Shown one piece after another: positions 12,057-22,735 of a stretch of DNA of 64,000 nt. The stretch spans positions 62,001-126,000 of the forward strand of contig UWYS01000019.1 in NCBI GenBank assembly GCA_900291925.1, written 5' to 3'. A program made the position numbers and the translations under genes. Numbering within the stretch: position 1 is the stretch's first letter; each line of letters starts with the position of its first letter. This stretch comes from Thecaphora thlaspeos. Lineage: Eukaryota; Basidiomycota; Ustilaginomycetes; Urocystidales; Glomosporiaceae. The notes under the pieces are model-generated. The model was not told the origin of the DNA. It worked only from the letters and a program-made list of their open reading frames with translations, and searched no databases.

Positions 12057-12595
12057 GCTTGTAGAGGCGGAGGTGGGGGAGCCGGTGGTGGTGAGAAGCA
12101 GGGTCGGAGGAGGAAAGGAAGGGAAGAGAAGGGAAGGGACAGGAGGGAGGAAGGGCGATGGACGAAGGAGCGTAGAGGGGCGGGAGTGGAGGATTGCAAG
12201 ATGTGGCTGGGTGTTGGTGGAGGGAAGCGGTTGCGCGGGTCTCGACGACTTGGCGCACTCCGAGGTTGCTACGTGACGATGTCCTTGGGCTCACCTCGAC
12301 GTTGTCGTCGACGATCATGATGCTGACCAATGACCACGAATCGTGAGCAGCGGCAACGAATCGATATTTGCCGGTTTTTACCTTGCAATTTTTTCTTTCT
12401 CTTCTGCGCCACATCCTGCCGAATGCGGGGAAGCCGCCAAGGGGCCGCTGACGCTCTCGAGCAAGCCAGAGCAACACCCACCGGCAAGCCGCTCTGCCTG
12501 CCCGCCAGCCCATCACGTCCACGCAAGCGTCCTCCTGATCAGCCTTTCTGCTCCTCTTGCACCTTCTACCGGCTTGCTGCTTCGTCTTCGCTCGC
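12057..12595. other. intergenic region upstream of YVH1
   Basis: 539 bp between the MFS 3' end and the YVH1 start, both on the minus strand. It is purine/pyrimidine-skewed near 12090-12180 (GGAGG-type tracts) and should contain the YVH1 promoter. No gene was found. Confidence 0.5.
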
Positions 12596-15500
12596 TTACG
12601 ACGAGCGATACGCCGACTTCGCTCGCAGGCTCGGTCCGTACCTGCTGGACGCGCCATCGCAGCCTCAAACGCCCGCAGTCAGTGACCGCAGCGTTGGCCC
12701 TGCCAACGTCCACGCGAGAACAACAGAGGTGCGCTACCCACTCACCTCGTAAAGACGAATGGCATTGGCGTCAGCAGCAACGCCAGTGCCGCCAGCAGTG
12801 TGTAGAGCCACTCAATGCCGCCCAGCGCTGTCTGCAGCCTTCCTACCGCCAATGGCAATGTGGCACCAGCCATCGAGCGTACAATCACCGAGCCCGCCAC
12901 CTGCACGGACAAGCGCGGCAGTCGAGCGTGAGATCGAGGCCCGGCTGTCAGTTGTCTCGGAGCACCAGAACAAGAGGCAACCCCTGAGCCATTGCGCGGC
13001 CTGCTCACCGCCGATGCTGCATAGGTCCGGTAGCAGTCGCCCAAGTAGGTGAGCCAACCCTGGAAGACGAGCACCATGCCAAAGCCGATGGGCACACCTG
13101 CCGACATCGGAACGCTGTACGGCAGAATGCGCGGGCAAAGTGTAAGGGTGAGCATCCAGTTCAGCAATCTGCGCCCGCATCTCCGCTTCAGGCCGCCTCG
13201 CGAGCTGCCGCTGCGCAAACTCACATCCAGTGGACCTGGGCGCTGGCAGACCATCCGGCCCATCTACAAGCGGCCAAGGCGTCCAAGACTGGTAGTCAGC
13301 ACTGCCTCTTGCACTGCCGCGCCCGAACGTCTAGCTGGCCTATTGAGCTTGAGCAACAGCACCCACAGGAAGCCGACCGCGACGCAGGGGCCGACCGGAA
13401 AGGTGGCGATCAGCCGCTTCTCTGGACAGGGCTTGCACGCCTTGCGGCAGGCTCGAACGTAGACGCGGTTGAGAACAGGGATGCTTGCAGCCGCCAGCGC
13501 GCATCCCAGGCCCATTGGAAGGAACGACAGCCCGGCTGCGTCGTCGCCAGGCATTGGTGGGTGGACCAGGGTAAAGGAGGGTCATCGTTGCCGTCAGCAG
13601 CCCGTCGCGGCGTGCACTGCCGACGCCTCATTGGACGAGTGAGACAGGTCAGACAGCCTTACTGTTGACCGGTCCGAAGCCGTAGACCCCGTCGTGACCG
13701 AAAATCGATGGCCACGACACAAAGAAGATGTATCTGCCGGTCGTGGACGCGCCGAACGGCATCAGTCACGGCGGGCGAGGTGCTTTGTCTTGAGCGTTTC
13801 GATCTGCCAGACGAGCTGCGGAGGACTCACAGCAGAGCGAAAAGGTAGGACATGAAGACGGTGGCTGACGTGACAATCGGCTCGGTACAGACCATGACCA
13901 ACTGTCGGGCGCGAAAGGAAGGCGGCGCTCATCTTCGGGTTCAGAGCTATGCCTCGCAAAAGAGCGTCAAAAGGCGACGGGCTCACCGGTCTGGCCAGGT
14001 TGACCCTGGCAATGGAGCGGATCGACTTGTCCATGCGGTCAAGAGGAGCGTACCACCTCGGATCGTTGGTCTAGTTGATTCGACGACGGGAAGACGTGTT
14101 TTGCGTCAGTCAATCCGGCGTGGTCAACGACAGTCGCTGGCAGCGACGGAGGGTGCGGCCTTACCTCTTCGCGTTTTCGACGGGCCTTCCTTGACAGAAT
14201 CAGTGGAGCGTACGTCTCCGGGAGGAAGGCCAGCATCATGACCTCGAGGAAGATGCCAATCATGAACAGAAGCCAGAATACCCAGGGCCAGCTGCCGGCC
14301 GTCACGATAGCGCCTCCGACCAGAGGGCCAACCACGGGTCCTGTCGGGGGCCGGCAACCACAGAAAGGGAACTTCAGCCTTGCGTTTGTAGGGAGCGAGA
14401 ATGGGCCCGCCATGTCACATGTCGACGTTGGGCCGGACCCACCGAGGAAAGGACTGCTGGAGAAGACTGTTGCGCGGACGAGTCGATTCAAAAATGGTAG
14501 GCGGTCCGATGTTAGCCAGAGTCCACCGGGTGTCTCTGTGGGTCCATTGGGCCGCTAGTAGTACGTGATCTATTGGCGGACCTCACCTATCATTGGTCCG
14601 CCGCGCACCATCGGCGGGAACATGTCGGTGATGACGCCGCCGGCATTGGTGAGCGCCGATGAGGCAAAAGCTCCCGACAGGAAGCGAAATGCTAGCAGCG
14701 TCGCTTTCCCGCCTGCCCGCGCGCACGCGATCTGAACGATCGTGTACAGCCCAGTCGAGGCGAGAAAGGTGGTTCTACGCCCGTAGAGCTCCGACAGCGG
14801 CGCCCAGAAGACTGGGCCCGCGATGCAGCCGCCGACAAAGAGTGTCGTCATCAGCGTCTTCTCGATCGCGCTCAGCCCCAAAGCCGGCGCCAGCTCGCTC
14901 ATCGCGCCGTTGGCGACGGTCGAGGCGAACGTCGCGTTGAACATGGCCGCGCCCATGATCGCTGTGATCAGCCACCGCTTCAGCGACGACCAGCTGTGCG
15001 GATTTTCTGGATCGTCCTGCTCGAAGCCAACCTCTGTCGGAGGCAACGGTGGGAGGGGCTTCCAGGAGCGCGATCGCCGCTGCTGGAGGTCAACATAGTC
15101 CGAAGAGGCGTTGAGCGGCTGCCCAAGGGTCTGCAGGCTGGCCATCAGTGCCATAACGGGCTCCCATGCCTCTTCTGGGGTGATCGGGATCCCATCACTG
15201 CTGGTTAGCATGGTGCGGTAGAGCCTGCCCAAGTACCATTCGTCCGCCGTCGGTCTGGAAGTATCGACGGCACGACGATAGCGCGAGGTCGGGGCGGGTC
15301 TGCGACTCCTCTCGTGAGGTGGACTGTGGTCCACCAGATCGGCTGTCGATCCCTCGAACGCATGCGGATGCTGAAAGGCGAAAGGCGCTTCTTCGACACC
15401 GGTGGCAAGGGAGGTCGTGCTCGGCGCCAGCCGAACGTGCGTCTCTGCCCTTGCGCCGCCATGGACATCTTGCTGATGCGTCCTGGCTGCTCCCTTTGCT

Positions 15501-15841
15501 GGTAGGGCGGGATAATCGACGCCGCCCTGCTGTAAGCTCCTCGACGATCCGAAGCTGCTAGCGAGGCGGATGTGCTGCGAGGTGTATTCGAGGATGCGGG
15601 AAGCGCTCTCCTGGATCTCGTGCATGGCGATCTCTTCGTACCCTTCCTCGACGTCGCTGACATGGCCATCGCCGCTGGGGCTGCGGCCATCGGGATCATG
15701 GGCACGGTGTCGGGAGGGACTGTCCAGCTGCTCGACACTTCCACCGACCGACTGCGATCTTTTACTCATTGGTGCCGAACGATGCGGAGAAGGATGCCCC
15801 TGATGAGCACCCTGCCGAAACTGGTACGAGGAGGACGGCAT
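12596..15841 (-). CDS. MFS transporter of the DHA1 polyamine/drug exporter type, 11 exons
   Basis: Proton-coupled exporter with 12 predicted membrane spans; the substrate is unknown. CDS is complement(join(12596..12641,12746..12900,13009..13114,13225..13263,13367..13535,13663..13733,13831..13901,13987..14070,14165..14340,14443..14466,14587..15841)), 731 aa. Every junction has GT...AG and phase agrees throughout. Splicing gives the family landmarks in order: SELYGRRTTF (motif A, loop 2-3), RGGPMIGVFSSSPFLGPVVG, LPETYAP, DPRWYAPLDRMDKS, EPIVTSATVF, VHWIVPM, and IEWLYTLLAALALLLTPMPF near the end. About 300 hydrophilic residues precede the first span, as in Tpo1-like proteins. Exon 10 counting from the 3' end (14443-14466) is only 24 nt and another exon is 39 nt. 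The frame is also open to an ATG at 16073-16075, which would add 78 residues; I prefer MPSSSYQ at 15841. Confidence 0.88.
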
Positions 15842-16769
15842 GGCTTGCTGATGAGCAATGCCAGCGAGGGGCTTGGACAGACAGAATGGGAATGACAGGA
15901 CGGGAAGAGGCTGCGATACGTATGCCCCGGTGAGGACGGAGAGAGGACAGGGAGCTCTTCTACCTGTTTCTTGACTCAGCCTTAGCCCTGAAGGGTCACC
16001 TACGCCGAACAGCGGCAAGAGCCGGCTGCCCAAATCCCCGCGTCGACCGTGGGGTGTACGCTGTCGAGCAAACATTCGAGCCTGCTGAACTTGCCTGTTG
16101 CTACACACTCCGAAGCGATGCTGTCTGCCTCTTTCTTGGCACAACAATTTTCCCACGTCGCGAAGCCGAGGCACTGTCGTCCCGGCCAAGACGGCGGAGC
16201 TTGCCGATGCTATGCGTGATAAGTGCTTGCTTAGGGCGTCGCCGAAGCCCCTTACACACCCATGGCTGGCATCCGCGTGGAAGAGAGCGAGCAGAATAGT
16301 CTCTGGATCCTCGGGATGTCCGTAGCTGGTGATTTTGGGCTCAGTCGCTCGCTGACTTTAGCTCCAGCCGCCTGTCTCGAATCGCCCTTCTCGGATATGC
16401 CGTCTCGCTGCCTCGACCCAGGATGATACGATGCAAGGCGACGTTTGTGTTTATCGTGCGAGACGGCCGCAAGGCGAGGCGAGAAGGCGCGCCCGGCTCG
16501 AAAATCGCGAGTCGATCACCCAGCGGCCACCACCGCCTGGCGCCCAGCCCGAGCAGGCGGAGCAGGCGGAACAGGCGGAACAGGCGGAACAGGCGGAGCA
16601 GGCAGGGCCCATCTCAGAGATTTCGAGGCCAGCTGCCCTGCCCAAGAAGCACCGGGGTCGAGCCGGGCGGGCGGGCAGCATCGCAAATCGCCAAGCCGCA
16701 TCGACACCTCCACCAGCTCTCCGTCCACCATCACCACCACCGCCCGACCTCCTACACAGATTGCCCACC
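15842..16769. promoter_or_regulatory. divergent region between the MFS gene and ATP18
   Basis: 928 bp between divergent start codons. The MFS-proximal part remains open in the MFS frame to about 16075 and could be 5' UTR or an N-terminal extension. The ATP18-proximal part carries a 9-bp tandem repeat at 16551-16604. Confidence 0.5.
16551..16604. repeat. 9-bp tandem repeat (GAGCAGGCG), 6 copies
   Basis: Six head-to-tail copies with G/A variation at one position (GAGCAGGCG and GAACAGGCG), about 170 bp upstream of the ATP18 start. Confidence 0.85.
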
Positions 16770-17051
16770 ATGTCCCTCTTTGGATTCCGCGCCTACCCCA
16801 CCCCGATCCTGAAGCCCGTCTGGCCCTTCATGGTTGCCAGCGGCGTCGTCTTCTTCGGAATCAACAAGATCCAGAACATGCTCGTCGCCACCGAGGAGAG
16901 CCTCAAGGACCCCAGGAACCCCTACGGTTAGTCTCGCGCCATCGCTCGCACATCGGACCGCGCGCCGTCTCTACCCCTAACACCGGCAGCAGCACCGGCA
17001 GCAGGAGCCAGCAGTCCGAACGAACGGGATAAGGGCCGGAAGACGCAGTAG
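16770..17051 (+). CDS. ATP18: ATP synthase subunit j (Atp18)
   Basis: Small inner-mitochondrial-membrane subunit of the F1Fo-ATP synthase involved in its dimer form. CDS is join(16770..16926,16990..17051), 72 aa (usual size about 60). The N-terminus reads FRAYPTPILKPVWPFMVASG, the hallmark of the family (FPTPILK..WPF in yeast), followed by one membrane span and then KDPRNPY. Unspliced, the frame ends immediately after NPYG. The 63-bp intron (donor GTTAGT, a CTAAC branch-like motif, acceptor CCGGCAG) gives NPYAAPAAGASSPNERD and a basic tail. A second acceptor at 17000-17001 is also in frame and would remove four residues. The N-terminus through NPY is certain; the exact tail is less so. Confidence 0.9.
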
Positions 17052-19035
17052 AAGGACGACCACAGCAGTGATTCTGATGGACGCCATGGGGCTATCCTTG
17101 CTGTGAGATAGGGAGTGGAGCCTCTTGCTCCATCTCACATCGCAGGACTGTGAGATCAAGAGGCTCGGCGGTCAAGCAGGCATGTTCCTACGACGGGCGG
17201 ACAGGCTCGTAGCGCCATGTCATTCCTGACTGGAAGGGTCAACCGTTCTCCAAGTCAGGCCACAAACTCTTATGGACGTACTGTGGCGGCTGAGAGGGAT
17301 CGCAATACGGCGATGGACGCCATGGCAACAAGGACGGAAGTCTCTTGTTCTTGCAGCACTGCTAGGCCGGCACTCGAGACCGTCGTTTCACTACGCGACA
17401 ACAGGACGCTTCCATCACAGCCGCCTCGCAGTCACAAGGTCGCTGACAGGCTTTGCTCTATTCTCTCACGTCTTGCTATCCTGCACCAACAGCTCAGAGC
17501 TTTCTCAAGGAGGCCCACTAATCGCGTGATGGCATGATAGAAGCAGACCGGGATCTTTTGCCGCGATGGGTGAGTTAGGAACTATCGAGAGCCAACGCGG
17601 CTAAGCGCATCCGGGAGTCAACGTGGTGAAGCGCATCGAGCCACCGCTGACAAGTCTTCTATTTCCTGGCAACGCTCTCCTCGTTCCCCACCGACAGGTC
17701 GCAGGTACAAGGTTGTCGAGATACGCAGTTTCTTTCGATCTCCCAAGGACGCCGTCATTCCGAGACGCCCATTGTGTGCAGTCGTCGACAAGTCTTGCTC
17801 GTCGTCCATCTGAGCAATGGTCCTAGTCCCCTATGCAGCAATCCGAAAGTTAAGGTTGAGCCCTCTCTGGACGTCTTGTGTCTCGTCCGCCGCCGACGGA
17901 CAAACAAGACATTGTGTGTAGCGACCCACCTTACAGGATTTTGATGGGGCTGGTTGTGCGTGTGACCACGCAGCGCTACACGGCTGCCGCTGCCAGGGAG
18001 GCTGAGATACCTTGTCGCCCGGCCGTCGCCGCTGCCATGAGGACGCGAGCGCATCGACTGGGACGTATACGTTGATCCCGGGCTCCCCAGTTCCCTGTCG
18101 TGCCACCACTTGGGTCGCTTACTCATTATCGGGTCTGATGAAGATGACGTTATAGGCTTGGCGACGCCAGCAACGATGTCAATGGAACGAGGGGCTTGGC
18201 GTCGTGCCGGGACGACCAGACTGAGCACTTGAAAGAGGGACATACAGGTGCCTCGTGCGCTGCGTTGGGCCAGCCGGGTGGCACCGACCTCGTGCGACTT
18301 TTCGGATCCGCAGAAATGTTCGACGAATCGGCGGGTCCGCGGCAGCAGGCAGCAGGCGTGCATCATGGAGCGAGCCTCTCCGACTTTCACGAGAAGCCGG
18401 GGTCGGAGTCGAGAGTTAACGCGCCTGCCTCGCCCCGCCCCAACAATCACGAATGCCCACGTCGTGCTGGCGGACTACCATAGGCGGACTCCATCCTCGG
18501 GCGCCCGCGCTGGGAGCAGGCGATGGTGACGAGGAAGAGGATAGGTCGGAGCGATTCAAGGTTCGCTTCCTGAGGAGGGGAGAGATGGCAAAGGAGGCTG
18601 GCTGTCGGAAGAGGCCCGGATGGAAAGCAGGCCAGCAACTTGTCGCAAGGGAACGAGGCGCTTGGAGCCGAGCCCCCCCCCTGCATCGATGCGCTACAGT
18701 CACACACAAGTTGAGCCCGGCCAAGCCCACGCCGCGAGCAGGGACCGGATGCCACGCCGCCTCGCCCTGCGCTCGCCCATCTGGCGAGCATCGGCCCGCG
18801 TATTTAGACCGGGCGGCCCGCTCCCTCCGGTCCCGCCACATTCGCTCGCCCGTCCCTTCCTCCTTGGCCTCATCCACCTCGGAGCTCCTTCTCTCCTCAC
18901 CCATCCACCCTGCACTCCACCGCGCCGTCTATTCGAAGCGACACTGCCTCATCCCCTTCTCAGCTCTTTTGACGCCTCTCTAGCACAAGCATCATCGCCT
19001 GCTTCCCGCTCTCACCCACGCACTCTTTAAGCAAG
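17052..19035. other. 2-kb gene-poor region
   Basis: No gene can be supported. The open frames present are short, start arbitrarily and resemble no family I know. It contains a strong hairpin just after ATP18 and two copies of a 14-mer (GATGGACGCCATGG) near 17078 and 17305. The promoter of the acyl-CoA synthetase lies at the right end, where a CT-rich stretch precedes the start. A spliced minus-strand gene around 17.8-18.4 kb cannot be excluded. Confidence 0.4.
17118..17166. repeat. 18-bp inverted repeat (hairpin) downstream of ATP18
   Basis: GAGCCTCTTG at 17118-17127 and ATCTCACA at 17132-17139 pair exactly with TGTGAGAT at 17149-17156 and CAAGAGGCTC at 17157-17166. The result is an 18-bp stem with a 4-nt bulge (CTCC) and a 9-nt loop. 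It begins 67 bp after the ATP18 stop. Confidence 0.8.
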
Positions 19036-21117
19036 ATGGAAGACTATCCGGCCCCTCCCAAGTCGTGGCCCCTCGACAAGCAGACGCTTCCCATTCTCGG
19101 GTCCCAGAGACCCGGATTCTCGCCCATCTACCGCAACGCCGCCGTCCCAGAGCTCAAGACCAAGCATACCACCTACGACATCTTCGACCACGGCAGGGCA
19201 TTCAACTCAAAGGCAGACTGCGCTGGCTGGAGACCCTGGAACAGCGAAAAGAAAGACTTTGAGCCCTACTTTGAGTGGCTCAACTACGACGAGGTCGAGG
19301 AGCAGCGCACCGCCGTCGGCTCTGCCCTCTCGCTCCTCGCGCGCCAGGGCAAGCTCGGCGAAGGCGTCGGCGACCGCGACTGGTCCGTCGGCCTCTGGGT
19401 CCTCAACCGCCCCGAGTACATGATCGTCGACCTGGGCGTCCTTGCCTACAGCAGGAGGACCGTCAGCCTCTACGACAGCTACGACACCGTTTCCGCTTCG
19501 TACATTCTCAACCACGCAGAGGCACGCATCGTCTTCACCACCCCGTCGCATGTCGCTGCGGTCCTCTCGGAAAAGGGCGCCGGCAAGCTGCCCCTCCTCA
19601 AGGTCCTCGTCCTTCTCGACGCATTCCGCCTGCCCAAGGCCGACTGCGACAAGCCCGCCGCCGACCCGACAAAGGACCTCCTCGCCAAGCAGTGGGCCGC
19701 CACCGTCGGCGTAGAGACCTACACCTGGTCTGAGATCCTCAAGACGGGCAGGCAGAACGTCGTCGCACACAAACCTCCCGCCATCGACGACATTGTCTCG
19801 TTCTGCTACACCTCGGGCACCACGGGCCACCCGAAGGCCGCCATCATCACCGCCGGCATGGGCTTCTTCTGCTCGACCTCGCTCGGCCTTCACCTCTTCG
19901 AGTCGTACACGCTCCTCTCCTACCTCCCCACCGCCCACATCTACGCGCGCGCCGTTGAGCAGTTTGTCCTACGCAACGGCGGCCGCATCGGCTTCTTCTG
20001 CGGTGACACCACCCGCCTCGTCGAAGACGCTCAGATCCTCCAGCCCTCGATGTTTGCCTCGGTGCCGCGTGTCCTCAACCGCATCGCCGCCCTGATCGAG
20101 GGTCAGGCTCGCGCGCCCGGTCTCAAGGGCAAGCTGCTCCGCACCGCGATCGACGCAAAGGTGGCCAACCATGACCGTGATGGCTCGCTCACCCACGCCC
20201 TCTACGACCGCCTCGTCTTCAACAAGGTCAAGAAGGTGCTCGGCGGCAAGATCAGATTCATCGTCTCGGGATCGGCTCCGATCCGGCCCGAGGTGCTCAA
20301 GCTGCTCCGCGTCGCGTTCCAGTGCGACGTCCGTGAGGGCTACGGCCAGACGGAGAACTACGGCTCGTGCCTCATTATGAACCCGAACGACACATCGCTC
20401 GGAACTTGCGGCGCCGTCATCCCAGGTGTCGAGTTCAAGCTGCGCGACATCCCTGAGCTGGGCTACACGTCGGCCGACAAGCCGTTCCCGCGTGGCGAGC
20501 TGCTCTCGCGTGGCCAGAACACGTTCCCTGGCTACTACAAGGACGAAAAAAAGACGGCCGAGACGATCGACGAAGAGGGCTGGCTGCACAGTGGCGACAT
20601 TGTCCTGGTCGACGAGCGAAACCGTGTAAAGATCATCGACCGCGTCAAGTCACTCGTCAAACTGTCACAGGGCGAGTACATTGCCATTGACGCGCTCTCG
20701 GAGTTCTATGGACGCTGCCACGTCTCGGCGCAGATCCTCGTCCACGGCGACTCATTCAGGGACTATCTCATCGCCATCGTCGTCCCGGAACCGACGGTTT
20801 TTGCGCCGTTTGCGAGCAAGGTTCTGGGACGCACCATCAAGGAGACGGACCTGGCCGCGCTCGAGGAAGCGACCAAGGATCCCAAGGTGCAGGCGGCCTA
20901 CCTGGCCGAATACACAAAGATCGCGCGGGACCACAAGCTCAAGGGTTTCGAATACATCAAGGGCATCCACATCGACATAACGCCCATGAGCGTTGAGAAC
21001 GGACTGTTGACGCCAACCTTTAAGGTGAAGCGATCCGAAGCCGCCAAGTTCTACAAGAACAGCATCGATGCACTGTACGAAAAGGGACCCGCCGCCGTGG
21101 AAAAGGTCAAGTTGTAG
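19036..21117 (+). CDS. long-chain acyl-CoA synthetase (ACSL/Faa2-like)
   Basis: ATP-dependent activation of fatty acids to acyl-CoA. Single exon, 693 aa, the usual length for eukaryotic ACSLs. The AMP-binding signature YTSGTTGHPK is at residues 258-267. Later landmarks are SVPRVLNRI, the GYGQTENYG acyl-adenylate motif, GWLHSGD, a DRVKSLVKLSQGEYIA block and the catalytic Lys in LLTPTFKVKR at about residue 663. There is no N-terminal signal or membrane anchor. The last three residues are VKL; yeast Faa2 is peroxisomal through a non-consensus C-terminal EKL, so a weak PTS1 is possible, but I cannot tell peroxisome from other sites. It converges on the JmjC gene. Confidence 0.95.
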   Translation: MEDYPAPPKSWPLDKQTLPILGSQRPGFSPIYRNAAVPELKTKHTTYDIFDHGRAFNSKADCAGWRPWNSEKKDFEPYFEWLNYDEVEEQRTAVGSALSLLARQGKLGEGVGDRDWSVGLWVLNRPEYMIVDLGVLAYSRRTVSLYDSYDTVSASYILNHAEARIVFTTPSHVAAVLSEKGAGKLPLLKVLVLLDAFRLPKADCDKPAADPTKDLLAKQWAATVGVETYTWSEILKTGRQNVVAHKPPAIDDIVSFCYTSGTTGHPKAAIITAGMGFFCSTSLGLHLFESYTLLSYLPTAHIYARAVEQFVLRNGGRIGFFCGDTTRLVEDAQILQPSMFASVPRVLNRIAALIEGQARAPGLKGKLLRTAIDAKVANHDRDGSLTHALYDRLVFNKVKKVLGGKIRFIVSGSAPIRPEVLKLLRVAFQCDVREGYGQTENYGSCLIMNPNDTSLGTCGAVIPGVEFKLRDIPELGYTSADKPFPRGELLSRGQNTFPGYYKDEKKTAETIDEEGWLHSGDIVLVDERNRVKIIDRVKSLVKLSQGEYIAIDALSEFYGRCHVSAQILVHGDSFRDYLIAIVVPEPTVFAPFASKVLGRTIKETDLAALEEATKDPKVQAAYLAEYTKIARDHKLKGFEYIKGIHIDITPMSVENGLLTPTFKVKRSEAAKFYKNSIDALYEKGPAAVEKVKL

Positions 21118-21582
21118 AAAAAGGCCCGGAAGGAAGGAATGGAAGAATTCGCCTGGCTTGGAGAGGATCAGTTTCGGCTACCACTGCGTAATATAAGAGA
21201 TGAGATTGTTTCTCGGCTGTGCATATATCGACGAGGTGATGATGACCGTCATCGTCGTCGTATCCCCTTGTCTCGCCGCCACCGTCTGGGGATCCGTCCG
21301 ATTACAAACGAGCGACGAGATCAGCAAGCAATGCGCGGAGAGCTGGCTCAGCTAGAAAGGTCAACCCCGTCAGGTCACCTGCACGTGTGTACATACCCTT
21401 CCGCACAGGAAGCGGCTTCTAGGAGCTCCATACACACGCACACACGCACACAAACGCTACGATCCATTGACATGGTAGACACGAAAAAGCGGTGTAAAAG
21501 TTGCGATTGTTCCTTCTTCCTATGCGTCGGCAGTACGATTGAATCCTGACAAAAAGAGCGAACGAACAACGCATCCTTTCTT
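21118..21582. other. convergent intergenic region, acyl-CoA synthetase / JmjC
   Basis: 465 bp between two stop codons. A CA-rich patch (ACACACGCACAC) lies at about 21430-21455. I see no gene. Confidence 0.5.
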
Positions 21583-22691
21583 TCAACGATGAGCATGTCC
21601 CTCTCCGACTGCGGCCTGCTGCTGCTGCGAAGTCTGGTAGATGTTTGCGCCCATCTGCTGCTGTTGCAGCGTAGAAGGCGCCTGGGCGTACGTCTGAGCG
21701 TGCACCGGATAGCTCCGTCCGCTGTGTATGGTGTGGGTGTGGGCGAAGTCCTGGTGCGGGCTGGTCGAGGCCATCGAGACCGACGACGGAGGCTGCTGCT
21801 GTCCCTGCTGCGCATCGTGATGGTGGCCGTAGTACTGCAACGCCTCTTGTTGAGGCACACCTGCAGAACGAGCGGCGTGCACATGTTGTTGTGCGGCGGG
21901 ATAGTAGTTCACCTGCGCCTCGTAGTGCGCTCCTGCGTAGCCGCGCACAGGCACGGGCTGCGTGCGCGACTGCGCTGTGGCCTGGTAGGCGGCAGCAGCT
22001 GCCTCTGGCAGTGCTCGCGAGCGGCCTGACGCCACGGCAGTAGTAGGAGAGGCCGATGGGTACGCCTCGTGCTGCTGGTGCTGCAGCTGTGACTGGGCCT
22101 GGGGCTGCGCATGTGCGTGAGAGAGCTCATGCTCTCGCGGATGCGCAAAGCCGGAGCGCGCTGGGAGCTGCACTAACGGCTCGCGGTAGCTCGGCAGAAC
22201 ACGTCGCTCCTGGTGGTGCTGATAAGGATACGCCGACGAATCTGCGTACGGGGGACCGGCCTGGCGCGAGCTTGCTGCGTATGTGGCAAGAACGCCGTGA
22301 GCGTATTTCTGTTGGTACTGCTGGTGCTGGTGATGGTGTTGCTGCTCGTGCCGGGCAAGGGCACGCGGGTCGCCGCCATACGGTCGGCTCTCGCCGTAGA
22401 CGTGATCGGGACTCTGATTGAAGGTGTGCGCTTGATCGGCAGGCCCGAAGGATCGAACTGTGACGGGCGCAGAGATGGCAGAGTCGCTGTGCGAGGAGGC
22501 TCGGCTCGTTAAGGTCGGTGGCAGAGGCGACGATTGCGCGACGAGAGTTTGATGCGGGCTTTGGCGGTAAAGCGTCGGCATCGCGCCGGGCGGGAACCGG
22601 CTGCCGTGTTGCTGCTGATGCGGCTGGTGGTGGTTGTGGTGGTGTAGCTGCTGTTGCTGGAGCTGATGCTGGTGCTGCTGGTGCTGAAGAA

Positions 22692-22735
<44 letters not shown>

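Noticed and set aside
11067..12320. 417-codon open frame antisense to YVH1
   Set aside because: Composition shadow of the YVH1 coding region; no independent start, domain or splice evidence.
16920..16932. Truncated Atp18 ending at NPYG
   Set aside because: A GTTAGT donor overlaps the apparent stop and a CTAAC/CAG acceptor 60 bp on gives a family-like tail.
17755..18450. 231-codon minus-strand frame in the gene-poor region
   Set aside because: Basic, irregular composition, no domain, and its start is arbitrary; possible splice sites exist but give nothing recognisable.
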